Assembly: GCA_009869945.1 (NCBI GenBank)
Contig: WIXG01000239.1
Coordinates: forward strand, 59,658-123,657
From: Mesaphorura yosii
Lineage: Eukaryota > Arthropoda > Collembola > Poduromorpha > Tullbergiidae
DNA length: 64,000 nt
Direction: 5' to 3'
This document shows positions 1 to 15,921 of the stretch, piece after piece (positions within the stretch are counted from its first letter, which is position 1; each line of letters begins with the position of its first letter). The position numbers and the translations under genes are program-made. Under the pieces are notes generated by a model that did not search any database, was not told the DNA's origin, and was given only the letters and a program-made list of their open reading frames with translations.

Positions 1-3732
<3,732 letters not shown>

Positions 3733-5582
3733 TGTCGTAACTGGCTCGTAGTTAGCTTAACAATCAAGCTTAAATAAATAGAAGTTAATAACAATTTATA
3801 AATTGACCACTCGGTAGCATCGCAACCTCTGCAGCACATTAACCGACTCAACCTACGTTAGTCTAATCAAATTAGAGTGATTTAACACTTTCGACTTTCC
3901 TTTTTTTATCGTGGTCTCAAGTTCCCCAACCGCAACGCTCTTTCTCTGACTCAGCTGTATTTCAGCGTTACAAGCATGTAAAAATTATTCCTCACGGCCA
4001 ATTCCACCATCTCGCTTTCTTTTCTCTAGACTTCACAATCGCACTTTTGTTTCTTTCACACTAGGGTAGTATTTTTAATTTTTGTAATTGTGGTCACAGT
4101 ATTCCGGGACAACAGTTAGGTTTACGTTTCACTGACACTGTTGGGGTATTTGTGGCTGGCCGTAAACTGACGGTACGTAAGCCGACGAGTTCACATGTCG
4201 GGGTTCGTTGATAGAGATACGTCGTCGTGTCGGCGTCCCAGGCCACAACGCCACAACAGCCACGGCAGAGCGGAAGATTGACATTGGAAAGATCTACAAT
4301 CTTTTTGGGGTTTTTATTTTATTTTCCTATTTTAAAAGAATGCCATCGTCATAAGCGTTAGAGGCTCGGCGTATCATCACTGTGTGCATTTTTCCTTTTA
4401 TTTTTACCAGCACGTTCTGCTCGGTCTAGCCTGGCAGCGGCAGCAGTAACATCTTTTATTTTTTAGTACCGCGTACACACAACCCAAGAGTCTGGGCTAC
4501 CAAATATACCACCGCCACTACCACGACTACAACCCATCGCGTGAACCGCCGCTCTCTTACCGCACCGCACATATTTCAGAGGGGAAGTCCTGAGAGAAAA
4601 AAGAGGGATGCTTTAGGGTGTGAAATAAAAATAAGAAAAAATACAGCAGCACGAATTTTTTCGCCGAGCAGCAGCGGCGGAGAGGCAGGGAACCCAAAAA
4701 GACCAAGAAAGAACCCAAAAGTGTCACATTAGAGAGCGAGGCTGGGCGAGATAAGACGCAGTTTGTTGTAGAGATTCTTTTGGGGTGAAAAGCAGAGAAA
4801 ACCCCAGAAAGATGGGCTTCGGCAACCCAGCAGTCTACGTGATGCTCACTTTCCCTCCACCGACCCGCCCGAGTAGCATTATTGTGCATGCTGGTAGTAG
4901 AGTTAGTGGCCGTGGATCTGGCTTGCGTCGTGGTATTGCTGATGGTACACATAATATGGTGTGCGTGGTGGTTGAGTTCAGACTCGCCGTGGAAACGGTG
5001 GCAGCGCAGTGCCGACTGGCTGCCGCATGCAGTAGTTTGGTGGTGTTGGTTTTGGCTGCAGTGTGCAGCCAAATATACCACTCTGCAGCCTGCCTGTATC
5101 TTGGGTGTACCCAAAATTACAGTTCTTCACAGTTCTCTCTCAATATGATTTGATTGTGTAGTTCATATTTATATTTATATTGTTAGATGGATGCAAAAAT
5201 ACGTGCAAGAGAGCAGAACGCAATGCAAGAAACCGGCAAGATGCTTTCAGGCTGTTCTCCTCGCCCGTCATGCCGTCGTGCGTGGTATGGAAGGGGTTGC
5301 TTCTTTCCTCTGCTCTGGTGGAGTCGTGGTTACCATTTGAGGGATAGTGGCAAAGGCGGTTTATGGAACGTGGCCAGCCCACCAAAACCCAAAGATTGTT
5401 ACCAGAAAATACTTTTTCTCACAATTTCTTACCGAGCACGGCATGGCAAGCAGCAGGAGCAAGCCAGAGAGCCGTCGCTGCTGCTGTGTTGGCTGAGGAA
5501 GGAGGTTCACATTTTTTGCTTTCTCTTTCCTGTGCATGCGTCTGTGGAAGCAAGATTTCTTTCTGTGTTTTGGTTCGTGAAA

Positions 5583-5612
5583 GCTGCTGCTAGACGGAGG
5601 AAAAGCAGCAGC
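5583..5612. repeat. Trinucleotide hairpin (GCT)3 / (AGC)3
   Basis: GCTGCTGCT at 5583-5591 is followed after 12 bases by AGCAGCAGC at 5604-5612, giving a 9-bp stem. It lies in the upstream region of the Runt gene with no coding context. Confidence 0.7.
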
Positions 5613-6005
5613 AGCAGAGAAGGAGCTTGAGGGATTTGAGGCTTGCGCGGCAGACCGACTTACTACTCACTTTCTCCGCCAGTCTCGGTAAAAATTTGGC
5701 CTGGCTCCATTCCATTTTCGTTCGTTCGTTCCGACACAACGGCACGTAATTCTTTATTACGTCGTCGTGCTATATGCAACCCGATTCCCAGACTGCCTCA
5801 AATGCCCTCATTTTTCGGCCGCGTGGTTAGGCTTCTTCTCAACCAATCCAAGCGCAAGTTGTGGCAATTGAGGAAATTCTGGCACAACAGTCTCCATCTA
5901 CACGTGATGTATAATAGCACACGATGCATCATGATTTTATGCAATAATTTCTATTTTTTTTAATTGCATTTCAAATGATTTTAATTACTTTTGATACTTT
6001 GAGTT

Positions 6006-6474
6006 CTAAGCAAAGCGGCAAACTACCTGCTGCTGTACACTGTTGGTCTTAACCCGATATATATTCGAAGAAGAAAAATATTTGATGGCACTCTTAAGCT
6101 TATGATCAGACAGGGCCAGTCGATGGCATAGCTCATTGGCCTCACTTGCCGAGAATGTAGTCGTATCAGGGCTTTGCTCAGGGGCCTCGATATTAATTAA
6201 GAATTGATTTATGTATGTTAGATCCCATAATCTTAATTTCATTGCTCGAAATTATTATTCCCAGCACCACGCATTCGACTTTGTTCTCAACTTCGAAAAC
6301 GCGAATAGAAATGAAAGTCCGTTTTGAAATTCTTGGCGAGGGACTCTTGCCGCTACACGTGTTACAATTTAAGTGCTTTCCCGTCGTCATTTTTGTTACT
6401 ATTGGCTTACATGCTGGTCCGTCCGTACGCTTGTTTCCAAACCCATTTGGGTGTCGGCAACAGAAGCATTTCAT
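6006..6474 (-). pseudogene. Coding-like antisense relic, two frames, unidentified
   Basis: On the minus strand, 6474-6193 reads as a 93-codon frame opening at an ATG, with a cysteine-rich start (KCFCCRHPNGFGNK, then LNCNTCSG). A second frame, offset in phase and overlapping it, continues from 6242 to 6006 (includes ASEANELCHRLALSDHKLK). The two could be one former coding region broken by a frameshift or joined by an unseen splice. No family was recognised, and it may simply be chance open frames. There is no convincing promoter, splice pair or neighbour to support an active gene. Confidence 0.25.
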
Positions 6475-6859
6475 GACTGTTTTTAGGGAACGCGTTGCAC
6501 ATACGTTGTCACATTAATTTTTGAAGGCGCAGTGCAGAGAAGTGTGGATATGATTTAGATTTCATGGTGAGTGTCACTTTCATCGAGAGAACATGATCCC
6601 AAGAGAGAATTCTCGCTCGAGTCAAAGAGAGAGACAATTCAACAAAGTGAAAAACTTAACTTTGTGTAAATTGAAACTGTTGTAAAACTCAAGAGCGCGA
6701 GTCGACTTTGTACATATTTACTGGTACAAGTGCAGGACGGCAAGGAGGCAGTCGCCTCTAGAAAGTGGAACGCGGATCGTGATGATGGAGAAAGAGCAAG
6801 AACGGCGACGGAGAAACGCTGGAATTGAATTTCTCTTTTGTCATCGTGTTTCGTGACGT

Positions 6860-6880
6860 CTCTCGACTCTCGACTCTCGC
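6860..6880. repeat. CTCTCGA tandem repeat, 3 copies
   Basis: The heptamer CTCTCGA repeats twice exactly and a third time with one terminal change (CTCTCGC), at 6860-6866, 6867-6873 and 6874-6880. It lies in the non-coding interval and has no known role. Confidence 0.75.
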
Positions 6881-9800
6881 AGTTGTTGGTATTTCGGTGC
6901 TGTCAAAAGCTGTGAGGTGCATGACAAGTTTCCTCCGCTCTCGTAGACTCAATTCAAGAACCAACAACCGGCAACAAAAGAAGAATATAAAATGTTTATT
7001 TTATTATTTTTGTATTCCTCGCACTAATGAACTTCCATTCTATGCATTGAACCCTTTCACTCTTTTTATGCTAAAAGTGCATATGCGATGATTCATGGTA
7101 TGGACGTAAACCAAGACTCATGCCACGCACTTTCTTGATCTCTCCACATACATTTGTCCAGATTCCAGATACTCTATGTCAAAGAACAACTCAATTCAGC
7201 CAGTGGGCTTTGCCGTGGTTATGCAGAGGGAATGCGATCTCGGCCTACGCAGACCGTCTGCCACTAAAAGTTGCCACTTTGTATGTCACAGAGCAGATTT
7301 AGTATTCCCCAGATACCAATATTGAAACAGAGAATACTTTTTTACTATTACAATTGTCCCAAATCTATGGCACTTTTTATTGAACATTCAATCTCCTCCT
7401 GGGTGCATTGCACCAAATGAACGTGAAAGGTAACATTCATGTGCAGCAGTCGAGATTTGGTACGGGCATCAACCAAGGCATCGTTAGTATTAGTTCATGG
7501 CCCATCCGGGTGGCTCGGTGCTTGGGAGCAGAAAACTAGTCTTCATTTCGAAGAATTTTCCTCCTTTGCCTCTGCATTAACGAATTACTCGCATACGTTA
7601 ACGAGTTCCAAAGTTCTCGTTCGCTGAAATCGGCGTGTCTCTTTGTACCAAAGAACTCTGAGCTTATGTAGTGCCTTGATGAGCAGGACAGAGTTTCATT
7701 ATTTAGAGCTTTGTTAATTACTTTCCGCCTGTTCTAATGAGCTGCTGATGTCTTTCCTTTCAACTAGTTGAAAACTTTCTACTTTCCCCTTCAAATATTT
7801 CATTAAAAATCCAATTCCGCGGAGTTTTAGCAGTACACTACTCAGGACTCAGTGCTAGATTCACATGTATCGTCCGGAGCACATCTCACCCGCAACACTG
7901 CTCTGAATAAATTAAGAAAGAAGAAAGTTGAAGTTATCGATTCAATCGTTTGATTTCTGAGGCATGCCGCACGCATTTCGAATTTACTGCCGTTTGTCTT
8001 GTTTAAATTGTTATCTTTGCTCGGTTGTGAATTTATGGCTTTAATTTTGTTCCGAAACAATGTATGGATAAATGCGAAAAGGAATTCTTTGAAGGCGCAC
8101 GAAGCGAAGAGCTTAAAACTTCCTCCTTAAGCGCGAACCGCGTATTCCAATTTTACGATGACATTCGCACGTTTTCAGCCACGTCTATTTATTTCACAAT
8201 TCCATCCACACAACGAACAACACCCAAACCAAAAGTGAAAGTGAAAAAAATGATGTTGGAGTAATATGAAATTAAAATCGTAAGAGCAATCTTCAAGCCG
8301 ACCTTTTAACACTTACTTCACATTTCGGGTGTTCATAGCCTTTCACAATTCTTCGCTTTCGTTCCCTTCTTGTGGTATTTGCATTCCTTTTCTTTTTCTT
8401 TCTAAGAATCTCCATCTCATTTCTAAGACCAGCGTTCATTAACTTCTTATCTGATTGTGAATTTGGTTACGCTGAACGCACCGCATGCATGTTGGTTTAA
8501 ATTGAATGCCTCCCGAGTCGTTATGAGATGGACTGATACGCCTATCACCTGCTGCATGCAGGTTTCCTTGCGCACATTTCTGATTCCAGAGAACTTCAAT
8601 TTCCGAATAGAGAATGCTGTTTCTCTTATTAAAGCCATAAATTCCTCGTCGAAGCCGCCGCTTGTTGAAAACACATAACAGTCCGAATAACGATGCCTCC
8701 AAACTGTGGCATGCCTCAAAAATCATTTCGGTTTTATACATTCATTTTCTATGCACAATAGACTTTTATTCCTCCTCTTCTGCTTTCCATTCTTTCACTC
8801 AGCCCACGATTCTCGATTCTGATGCTGGATCTGGAAGCTGCAGCTCCTGTAGAGATGCGAAATGCGAGCACAATACGCAATGTACAATATTATCAGCTTT
8901 ATTTTTATGACTTCCAAAGTTCGACGCTCAATCGTCACTTAAAATTCAATTCCCCTCATCACCCAATCGAATTGCCTGGCTAAAGCAAACAATGCTTGCA
9001 AATGTTGGAACGAGCTTCGGTTCTGGCACAGCAGCCAACAGAATTCAATCTGGCAGAAGTTTGTGGCCCTGTTCAAAGTTCAAAGTAAATGCATGGGCAA
9101 GGAGTCAAGGAGAAGTCGAAAATGGGCAGCTTCATGAAATGAGTGAAGGAGTCGAAAGTAATTCAGTTTTATTGCGATGGAAAACGGCATGCGGCAGTAA
9201 TATCGGTCTCGGTATTGAGACGCAATAAAAAGGTGTGTGAAACTTGGCTCCTCAAAGTATCCTTAAAATTGAGCCGTTATGGCACGGCAAGTGGCAATCC
9301 AAAAGTAATTCTCAAACAAAGCAGTGCATATCGAAGAGCACAAACTGTCGTCATTCAAATAGATTACGCTAATACAGCATTACAACACGCTGAAACCGGA
9401 ACACTGGCTCACATTAGTATTATGTACAAGACAATAGTCGTGGATGCGATTGAAAATGGGAATGGGAACATAAAAGAGACACATACGTCGGTCTCGGAAT
9501 AGGAACGAGTTTCGTCTATGTCACCTTCGATTGAAATTACAATTGCGCCCGTAGCGTCGTTTAAGGAAAACAAAAGAAAGCGCAGTTTCGCCTCCTACCT
9601 TGCTAGTTCATTTTATCACCAGCTCTCCAGTTCGAATGTGGAAGGGAAGCAGAAAACACTATGATCTCTTCTGGAACCTTGTGCCCAAAGTGGAATGCAA
9701 TAGGAGGCAGCCGAGTTTTTACGACAGAGCACAGTTAAAGAAATCATGCCCATATTACAGGATTGAATTGCCTGAGCAATAAAAATGATTCAAATTATCA

Positions 9801-10677
9801 ACGTGTATAAGAGTTTTTGTAGAACGTAGTTAAAATATGCAGATATGATTCACGCCCACGCTGAAGAGTCTCAATTTCAATCGACTGCTTAATTGCGGCA
9901 AAGGAACGGCCTTGGACACTTTGGCTCATTGGCTTCTAATTTTCTCGATTAGCTGGGAGGCATGCGACTCAACGAAGTAATTATGCGTAGTGTAACTCGT
10001 GCATAAATCAGCCTATGGGATTATGCAGCTAACGTAAGTGAATACGATACCGGCAGTGACTCTTGATTTCTATATGAATGGTTAGGACTAGATTTCCTGT
10101 GAATTGAGCCTGGTAAGCCACAAGGTCTGTGTGTGACTATTGCAGTTAAGGTCCAGAATGTAGAGTACAAGCTTTTTGCAAACTTTAGAGTAGTGAGCAT
10201 CATGACTCATCTGGCTTCAATTCTCAGAAGGCATATTTGCAAAGAAGGTTTATTAGAATGAGGCACAGCATTGTAATAAGCGCTAGAGTGGTCAGCTTCT
10301 GAGTTGCAAATAGTAAGAAGATACGAGCCCAATGACCCGCGCCGTGTTTGGTGTTTGGGCTCGCTTTAACTCTGTCATCAAAGATCACATAAGAGTTATA
10401 CAATCAGTGAGTTGTATGTGATGTTTCCTGCTCGTTTTCCTTCTGGGCTGGCTGGAGACGACCAGACAGGAGTTGCCAGTTGGACTGATTTAGTAGAGTA
10501 TTCAATTCATTTTTCAGTTGCGGTTCCCAGAAGCGTACGCACACCGAGCCTAATCGTCCCATTCTTAGTCGTCTTTCGTTCCGACGTTATAAGAAGGTGT
10601 ATTTGTTTTTTGTTTTGCACTGAAAATTCCAAATACTTATCACATTTCTGTCCCGCTCTTTTCCAGTTTAGACAGAC

Positions 10678-13600
10678 ATGAACGGTGCAGACTGTTCAAT
10701 AACTCAATATGAAAATCGCAAGAAGCGAAGCAGCCGTGGAGCTGATAGCGTCAGGTAACAATCATCTCGTTAATTTCAATTAAGAAATGGGAACCTATAG
10801 CATTTGAGCATTGTACTTGTATGTTTCTGTTTCCACTTTACATACATTACATTAAGTAGCTGCGTTAGCTAACGCGCACAACAAAAATAATTCATTGAGA
10901 TCTTGAGTTCATTCATTCGTTCGTAATTTGTTGACGTGAATACAAACATGCACGAGTTAGAAGAGCATCTCAGTGCATTAGTTATTTACATTTCCGATTA
11001 GTTACTTCTTGAGAAAACCTCTACTCAGTTATGCTTAAAGCTTAACACGAATGGTTATGGAATTAGAATTCAAAAATGCAGGGGCACATTCCGCAATGAA
11101 TTTTTCTGCATTTCTTTCAGCACTTCGTCTACAAATTCAACTACTTCCCTAAAGTCGGACAAAGGTGGAAAGCTTTGTAAGTTTGTAAGAGCTGTCAAAA
11201 GAATCTTCAGCTTGCTTGCGCGAAGTCACACTAATTGACAATTGTGTTCACCACAGTGTCACGGTTGAAAAAAGTTGTGCGAAAGTCGCATTACAGTCTG
11301 ACTGTAGTAGAACGATTCGCGTGCACAAATATCGCAATTATTCCTGTCGAGACTTCAGACGCGAATTCGTACTCGCAGACCCCCATCATGAAAATATACA
11401 AGACGTCCACGATGATGGATTACCGTGAGACTCTTCACGACTTCATTTCTCAACGGATTGCACGAGACTTGCACTGGAATGGACAGTTTGCGAGTGGTTC
11501 ACAAGACAAGAAAGCATTGGATAAACTCAGACGAGATGCCAACCTGTCCAAGCTGGAGTGCGCATTCATTCACTGGGAAATTGTAGTAGAAATCTCCTCC
11601 AGTCGTAATTACGGCGTGAATTCCGATATTCTTTGCGTTCAGTTTGATAAAATGTTGGCACTCTTCCAGAATTCGTCGGTCCGGGATGAAGTAAGCATTC
11701 AGCATCGAGCTTGACACGTTAGTTTCTCTATTAGTTTCTCTTCACTGATACTGCAGGGATACGACACTCTGCAGAGGTTGTTTTGGAATAAGGCGGTATT
11801 GTTAATTCAAGGGATCACGACATACGTGATACAAAGCGCCCAACACATTTTGAAGGTGATACAGGAGTTTCATGATATTCATTGTTGTGTCAGGTAAGCT
11901 TCGTGCTTCCAGACTCAAATCAGTGCAGTAATGAAGTAATGTGTGTTCTTCCGGTTACAGGATCCTGGATCATTTGAAAACACAAAACCTACCACAATTG
12001 ACAGATCAACTGAAAACAAGCCTGGCGGAAATCGTGGACAAGTTTCTTCAGACAGCGGACGACTGGTTCATGGAAAGGTAAATACTTTCAAGCCACTTAC
12101 AATATACAAAGTTACATTTATTATGTGATGACATTTTGCAGGTTTAATTTTAACTTTGACGATGAAACACAAAGTACATCAGTTGTAAAGTTAGTTGAAG
12201 GGTGCAAAAACATAATTGTAAACATAAAACTTGGAAGAGAATGTTGGGCGGGCCTATTTCAGCAGTAAGTTCAAAGCCGAAAGATTGCCTAGTTAAGACC
12301 AATAGGCCTTATGGCTTGTGCATTCTGTTTCCAGACTCGACTTCAACTTGTTTGCTGCATTTTACACGGTCTTGGATGAACAGGTGAGTAAAAGCCGATT
12401 ATCAAAATCTCTCAATCAATCTGAATTCTGTTGAACTGATCTCTTAGCTCGCCAGAACGTTGCACGAGGTCATACCGCGTGTTGTTTCGGGTCTGAAGCC
12501 TGTCGCCATGGAAGAGCGAATATTACCGTTGTCTGTAAACGATACGGATTTTCCCGTTGAAGAGAACGCTTACACGCTATTCATTTTGCTACGCCAGTTT
12601 GTGTCGTAAGCCAACATTTCATTTTGAGTAGTAGACCTGGCAAATTAATTGTTTATCACATGTGATTCATAGATTTGGCCAATTTGGCAGTAACAGACAA
12701 TGGTTCTCTCATCTCAACGGAGTAATTTCCACTTCGAACATTGTAAAAGTTCGTGATATTTATCACCAGTTGTTCGTTCCTTTTGTCGTGGAATGGCTAA
12801 GTATCACGCACCTGAAGAACCTAACTCGAACTCTGTCGGCCGTAAAATTAGACGATCTCAAGGGAGTAACTCGTTCGTCTAAATTTAGCAGTTCATTGGT
12901 CGACGTTGCAAGTTTCCTGCTGAAGGTAGTCAAATGAGAAGTTCCACCTCCAAACACACACAAGTAGATTCTAAACAAATTGTTTCATAGACAAATGATT
13001 TCTGGGAAGAACTGTGCTGGCCAACGCCCGAAGAATCGTATTCCTTCGTTTCGGTGATCATTGAGGTAGAAAGGCTTCAATCGCTCCTGCAACTTCAACA
13101 GCCTTAAGGTGTAGATTGCTTTTGTTGCAGAATCTCGGCAAATGCATTCGGCATTACAGCGATGTGATTTGGGAGAGACTGTGTGAGCTAGAAAAAATAG
13201 ACTTCGAAAGATTTGAGACTTCTGACGAACTTTACGTTGCGCTGAATAACATCGAAGAACTGCAAAGATACGCGGAATGTATAATCCAAAAACTAAATGT
13301 GCCAGGAATAATCAGCGCAATTAAAGTTGAAAACTTGCGAAAGCAGTGTTCTTCAACAATGTCAGCTTTAGTCGAGAATATGAAGAAGACAGTTCATCAG
13401 AGAGTTGTTGACATCATTCAATATGCTTGGTTGTCCAACGTAATACACCAGTCACACTTAAAGTCCGTCATTACCATCTATATCCAATGCCCGTCCTTAT
13501 TTTGTTTAGATGGAGCACATGTTCTTGGTCCTGTTGGATAGTTGTGTCGAAACCAACTCCATTCTTGAATTTTTGGAGCAAAAATCAAAGCTGACGGCAA

Positions 13601-14610
13601 GCGTTTCCAAAATGCTCACCGCTTTTAGGCAGAATGTGTCGACTACGACCGCTTTAGTTGCCTACCGCACGCTTTGGACGAATATGGTCGCTTCGTTTGA
13701 GATGTATCTGGAAAGCTGCAAGAGAGTGGACAACCCGCCCCTCATTTTCCAACATCTTCAGATTATTCTATTTGACTTAGAAAAAGAATTCCAGCACGAT
13801 GTACTTAAAGAAGATGTGAATTATGCCCAAACAACAGACCGCCTTCTGAAGCTCAAGGCATTTATGACACTTCATGGAAGCTCCACGGCAGATTTGGAAA
13901 TTGAGTACTTGACAATTCGGTTTCGCGAACAATGCAATGCGGATAGAAGTGGAAAAAACAATGTTGGAAGACTTGGGATTGTTTCAAAGTATTCCCAGGA
14001 CGAGCAAACGCTGAATCTGGACATTCTGCATGCCGTATTTCATAATGGTGAGTATATTTAATGGTGTTGAATGTTTCAGATGTGAGTTACCTCTTAATGA
14101 AACCAATTTTTAGTGGTTCCTTCAACTTATGTAAAATTCGAAGTCATCTGCAGAAATGGAAGCTCGGACATCGTCTACTACTACACTGATTACAAAAGCT
14201 CAAAGTACCAACTGTTTGAGAAAGAGTTCGTTATGTAAGCATCAGGCAAATATTATGTGCAGGTTTCATTTTAAGGACATTTTGGCATTTAATTTAGAGA
14301 TATTCCAACTGAGGTCTGGGCTCAGGGAGGAATAATTCGATTTTGGATAAAACACCATGGACGCTTGCACGCAAGGACTCATGTGATTGCAGAAGCATTC
14401 TTGCCTTTCCAAAGTATTCCTGTTGTTGAACACAGCAAGTTTTCCACCAGTAACTCGATACAGAAGCTGACCTTAACTTATCCAACTCAGTCCGTCTCGA
14501 AATATGATATTTTAAAAGTATTACAAAATAGGAAGTCCGACCAATTAGCGATACATTTTGTGAAAAGAGAAAGGTGTAGGTTTGGAGTTAACAGTAATGT
14601 TTTTTATTAA
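10678..14610 (+). CDS. stac: Munc13-4 / Unc13-4-like vesicle priming protein
   Basis: Member of the Unc13-4 (UNC13D, Drosophila staccato) group, which primes secretory granules for SNARE-mediated fusion. Fourteen exons join in phase: 10678-10754, 11121-11176, 11257-11690, 11757-11893, 11961-12077, 12142-12264, 12335-12383, 12448-12605, 12673-12925, 12991-13065, 13131-13439, 13510-14047, 14114-14234 and 14298-14610, giving 919 residues. The middle carries MUN/MHD-like helices; WPTPEESYSFVSVIIENLGK matches the WPDPEEAF segment of human Munc13-4, and LEKEFQHDVLKED and IEYLTIRFREQ fit its MHD2 end. The tail (IAEAFLPFQSIP, LTLTYPTQS) matches the end of the C2B domain, but the calcium-loop aspartates are not visible. 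No N-terminal C2A domain is seen; residues 1-60 are Ser/Thr/Lys-rich. The first exon is the least certain, because an upstream exon coding for C2A could lie further left. The poly(A) signal overlaps the stop. Confidence 0.82.
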
Positions 14611-14615
14611 ATAAA
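14603..14615. terminator. Palindromic poly(A) signal shared by two convergent genes
   Basis: TTTATTAAATAAA reads as AATAAA on both strands: plus at 14610-14615 for the Munc13-4 gene (overlapping its TAA stop at 14608-14610), and minus at 14608-14603 for the gustatory receptor, about 47 bases past its stop. With usual cleavage distances the two transcripts would overlap at their 3' ends. Confidence 0.65.
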
Positions 14616-14654
14616 CACGACAGTGTATTTTACAGGTTTTTCTTCTTAATCCAC

Positions 14655-15921
14655 TTAAGACAAGAGTAGCATGATTGATTTATCAATGACTTGCATGACA
14701 TAAGTTACAAACGTTGCCTTTCTGACATGAAACAGACGAAGAATCTGAAATCGAAGAGGCTGACAGTTTTGAATGTATTTTGACAGCCAATTTCTGCCAA
14801 GTTTACTTTTTCTTTTCCTCGACACTGTTCCTGAGTGAGTATTGCCCACTTTTGAGGGACATTGTCTAAAGAAATTTTCGCACAGAATATACATTTGGTC
14901 TGCGGTTCTACAAATGTACATCAGCAAGACCAGCAACAACAAAAAAGCAGTTGGCAGCGTTGTGTACATTCCCCAATTAACAACACCAAACCATTTAATG
15001 CTGAGATAAGCCAGTGAAACAATTGGAACGAATGAACCGAAGAAAAGTGTGGGCAGACTAATCCTGAGCATCTGAAGCTCATTAGCAATCCTGCACGTAA
15101 CTGACTCAATGTTATAAATCTGGACGAGTTTGTTGATGGAACCACTGTTTTCATATTTTGTTTCAGTCAGGAACTGAAGCCAAAAGAGCGTTGACTCAAA
15201 ATAGAGCATGATTATGAGTAGGGTTAATATAATGTATGAAGCAACGATTCGGAGATAAATTATGTACCAGATGAAGGCGATTGTTTCGTGGCATGGAACC
15301 CGATCAAGGTAGAAGTACGTCTTGAGCGGAGAGTACACGTATCTTCGGAATGGGTCAAAGTCCTCGAAGAATATCATGCCAAAAGCAACGGTTCCAATTG
15401 CTGAAAATATTTCGAGCACGACCAGAGTTGACGTGAAATTGGATGGCTTGTTCTGCAGCGATCTCAATTCATCTGGTGTCAGCACTTGTTCTGGATGCAA
15501 AGTTTAATGCAAATAAACACATTAAGAATGAATGACCACCAAAATATTGAAGGACTCGGTTACCTTTAAACAAATTGTCTTTCCGCATGATGGCATTTAC
15601 GACGATCGTCTGTTCTTCAAGATGGTAGCAACAGAGAGCAATTACCGACACCAGAAATGAGACGGAGAAGTAAATTCCGTCAACGATAAATTGCTCGAAT
15701 TTCGTCTTGTGGAGATAAATGTCGACACATATCGCAGTTCCAACAAATACGCAAACACCTGCCGTGAAGTGTGCGAGCGTGGCACTGACCCGTCGCCTCC
15801 ATTTAATGCAAGTCGGTGTCATGACTCGTCGTCTCGAATCCCAGTCGTTTGGAAGAATGCAGAAGAGGCAGAGCCACGTCACTCCAGTGCTAAATCTGTG
15901 CAGAACTTTGTCCGTCAACAT
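14655..15921 (-). CDS. Gustatory receptor family protein
   Basis: Seven-transmembrane chemoreceptor of the arthropod gustatory receptor type, expected in the plasma membrane of sensory neurons as a ligand-gated channel subunit. Two exons, 15564-15921 and 14655-15490, join in phase (AAAG | AACAAG) to give 397 residues, the normal family length. Hydrophobic segments are near residues 50-70, 80-102, 135-155, 190-215, 255-280, 285-310 and at the C-terminus. The last segment has VTYVMQV, a weak form of the TYxxxxxQF signature of TM7, placed where the family has it. The ATG at 15919-15921 is the first in frame after a stop. It is tail-to-tail with the Munc13-4 gene, with 44 bp between stops. The ligand is unknown. 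An unrelated multi-pass protein is possible, but length, intron and TM7 motif favour this call. Confidence 0.72.

Larger units (their letters stand above)
3733..10677. other. Non-coding region upstream of the Runt and Munc13-4 genes
   Basis: Nearly 7 kb between divergent genes with no gene that I can support. Open frames here are short, often lack ATG, and translate to low-complexity or unpatterned protein. The only coding-like stretch is antisense at 6006-6474. The region also has a (GCT)3/(AGC)3 hairpin near 5.6 kb and a CTCTCGA tandem repeat near 6.9 kb. A developmental regulator such as a Runt gene often has large control regions, so cis-regulatory DNA is the likeliest content. Confidence 0.55.

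Noticed and set aside
4557-5114. 185-codon minus-strand frame upstream of Runt
   Set aside because: Ser/Thr/His-rich low-complexity translation, no domain or splice context, overlapped by equally open plus frames.
5187-5630. 147-codon plus-strand frame
   Set aside because: Unpatterned translation in a repeat-prone GC-rich stretch; no family resemblance or splice sites.
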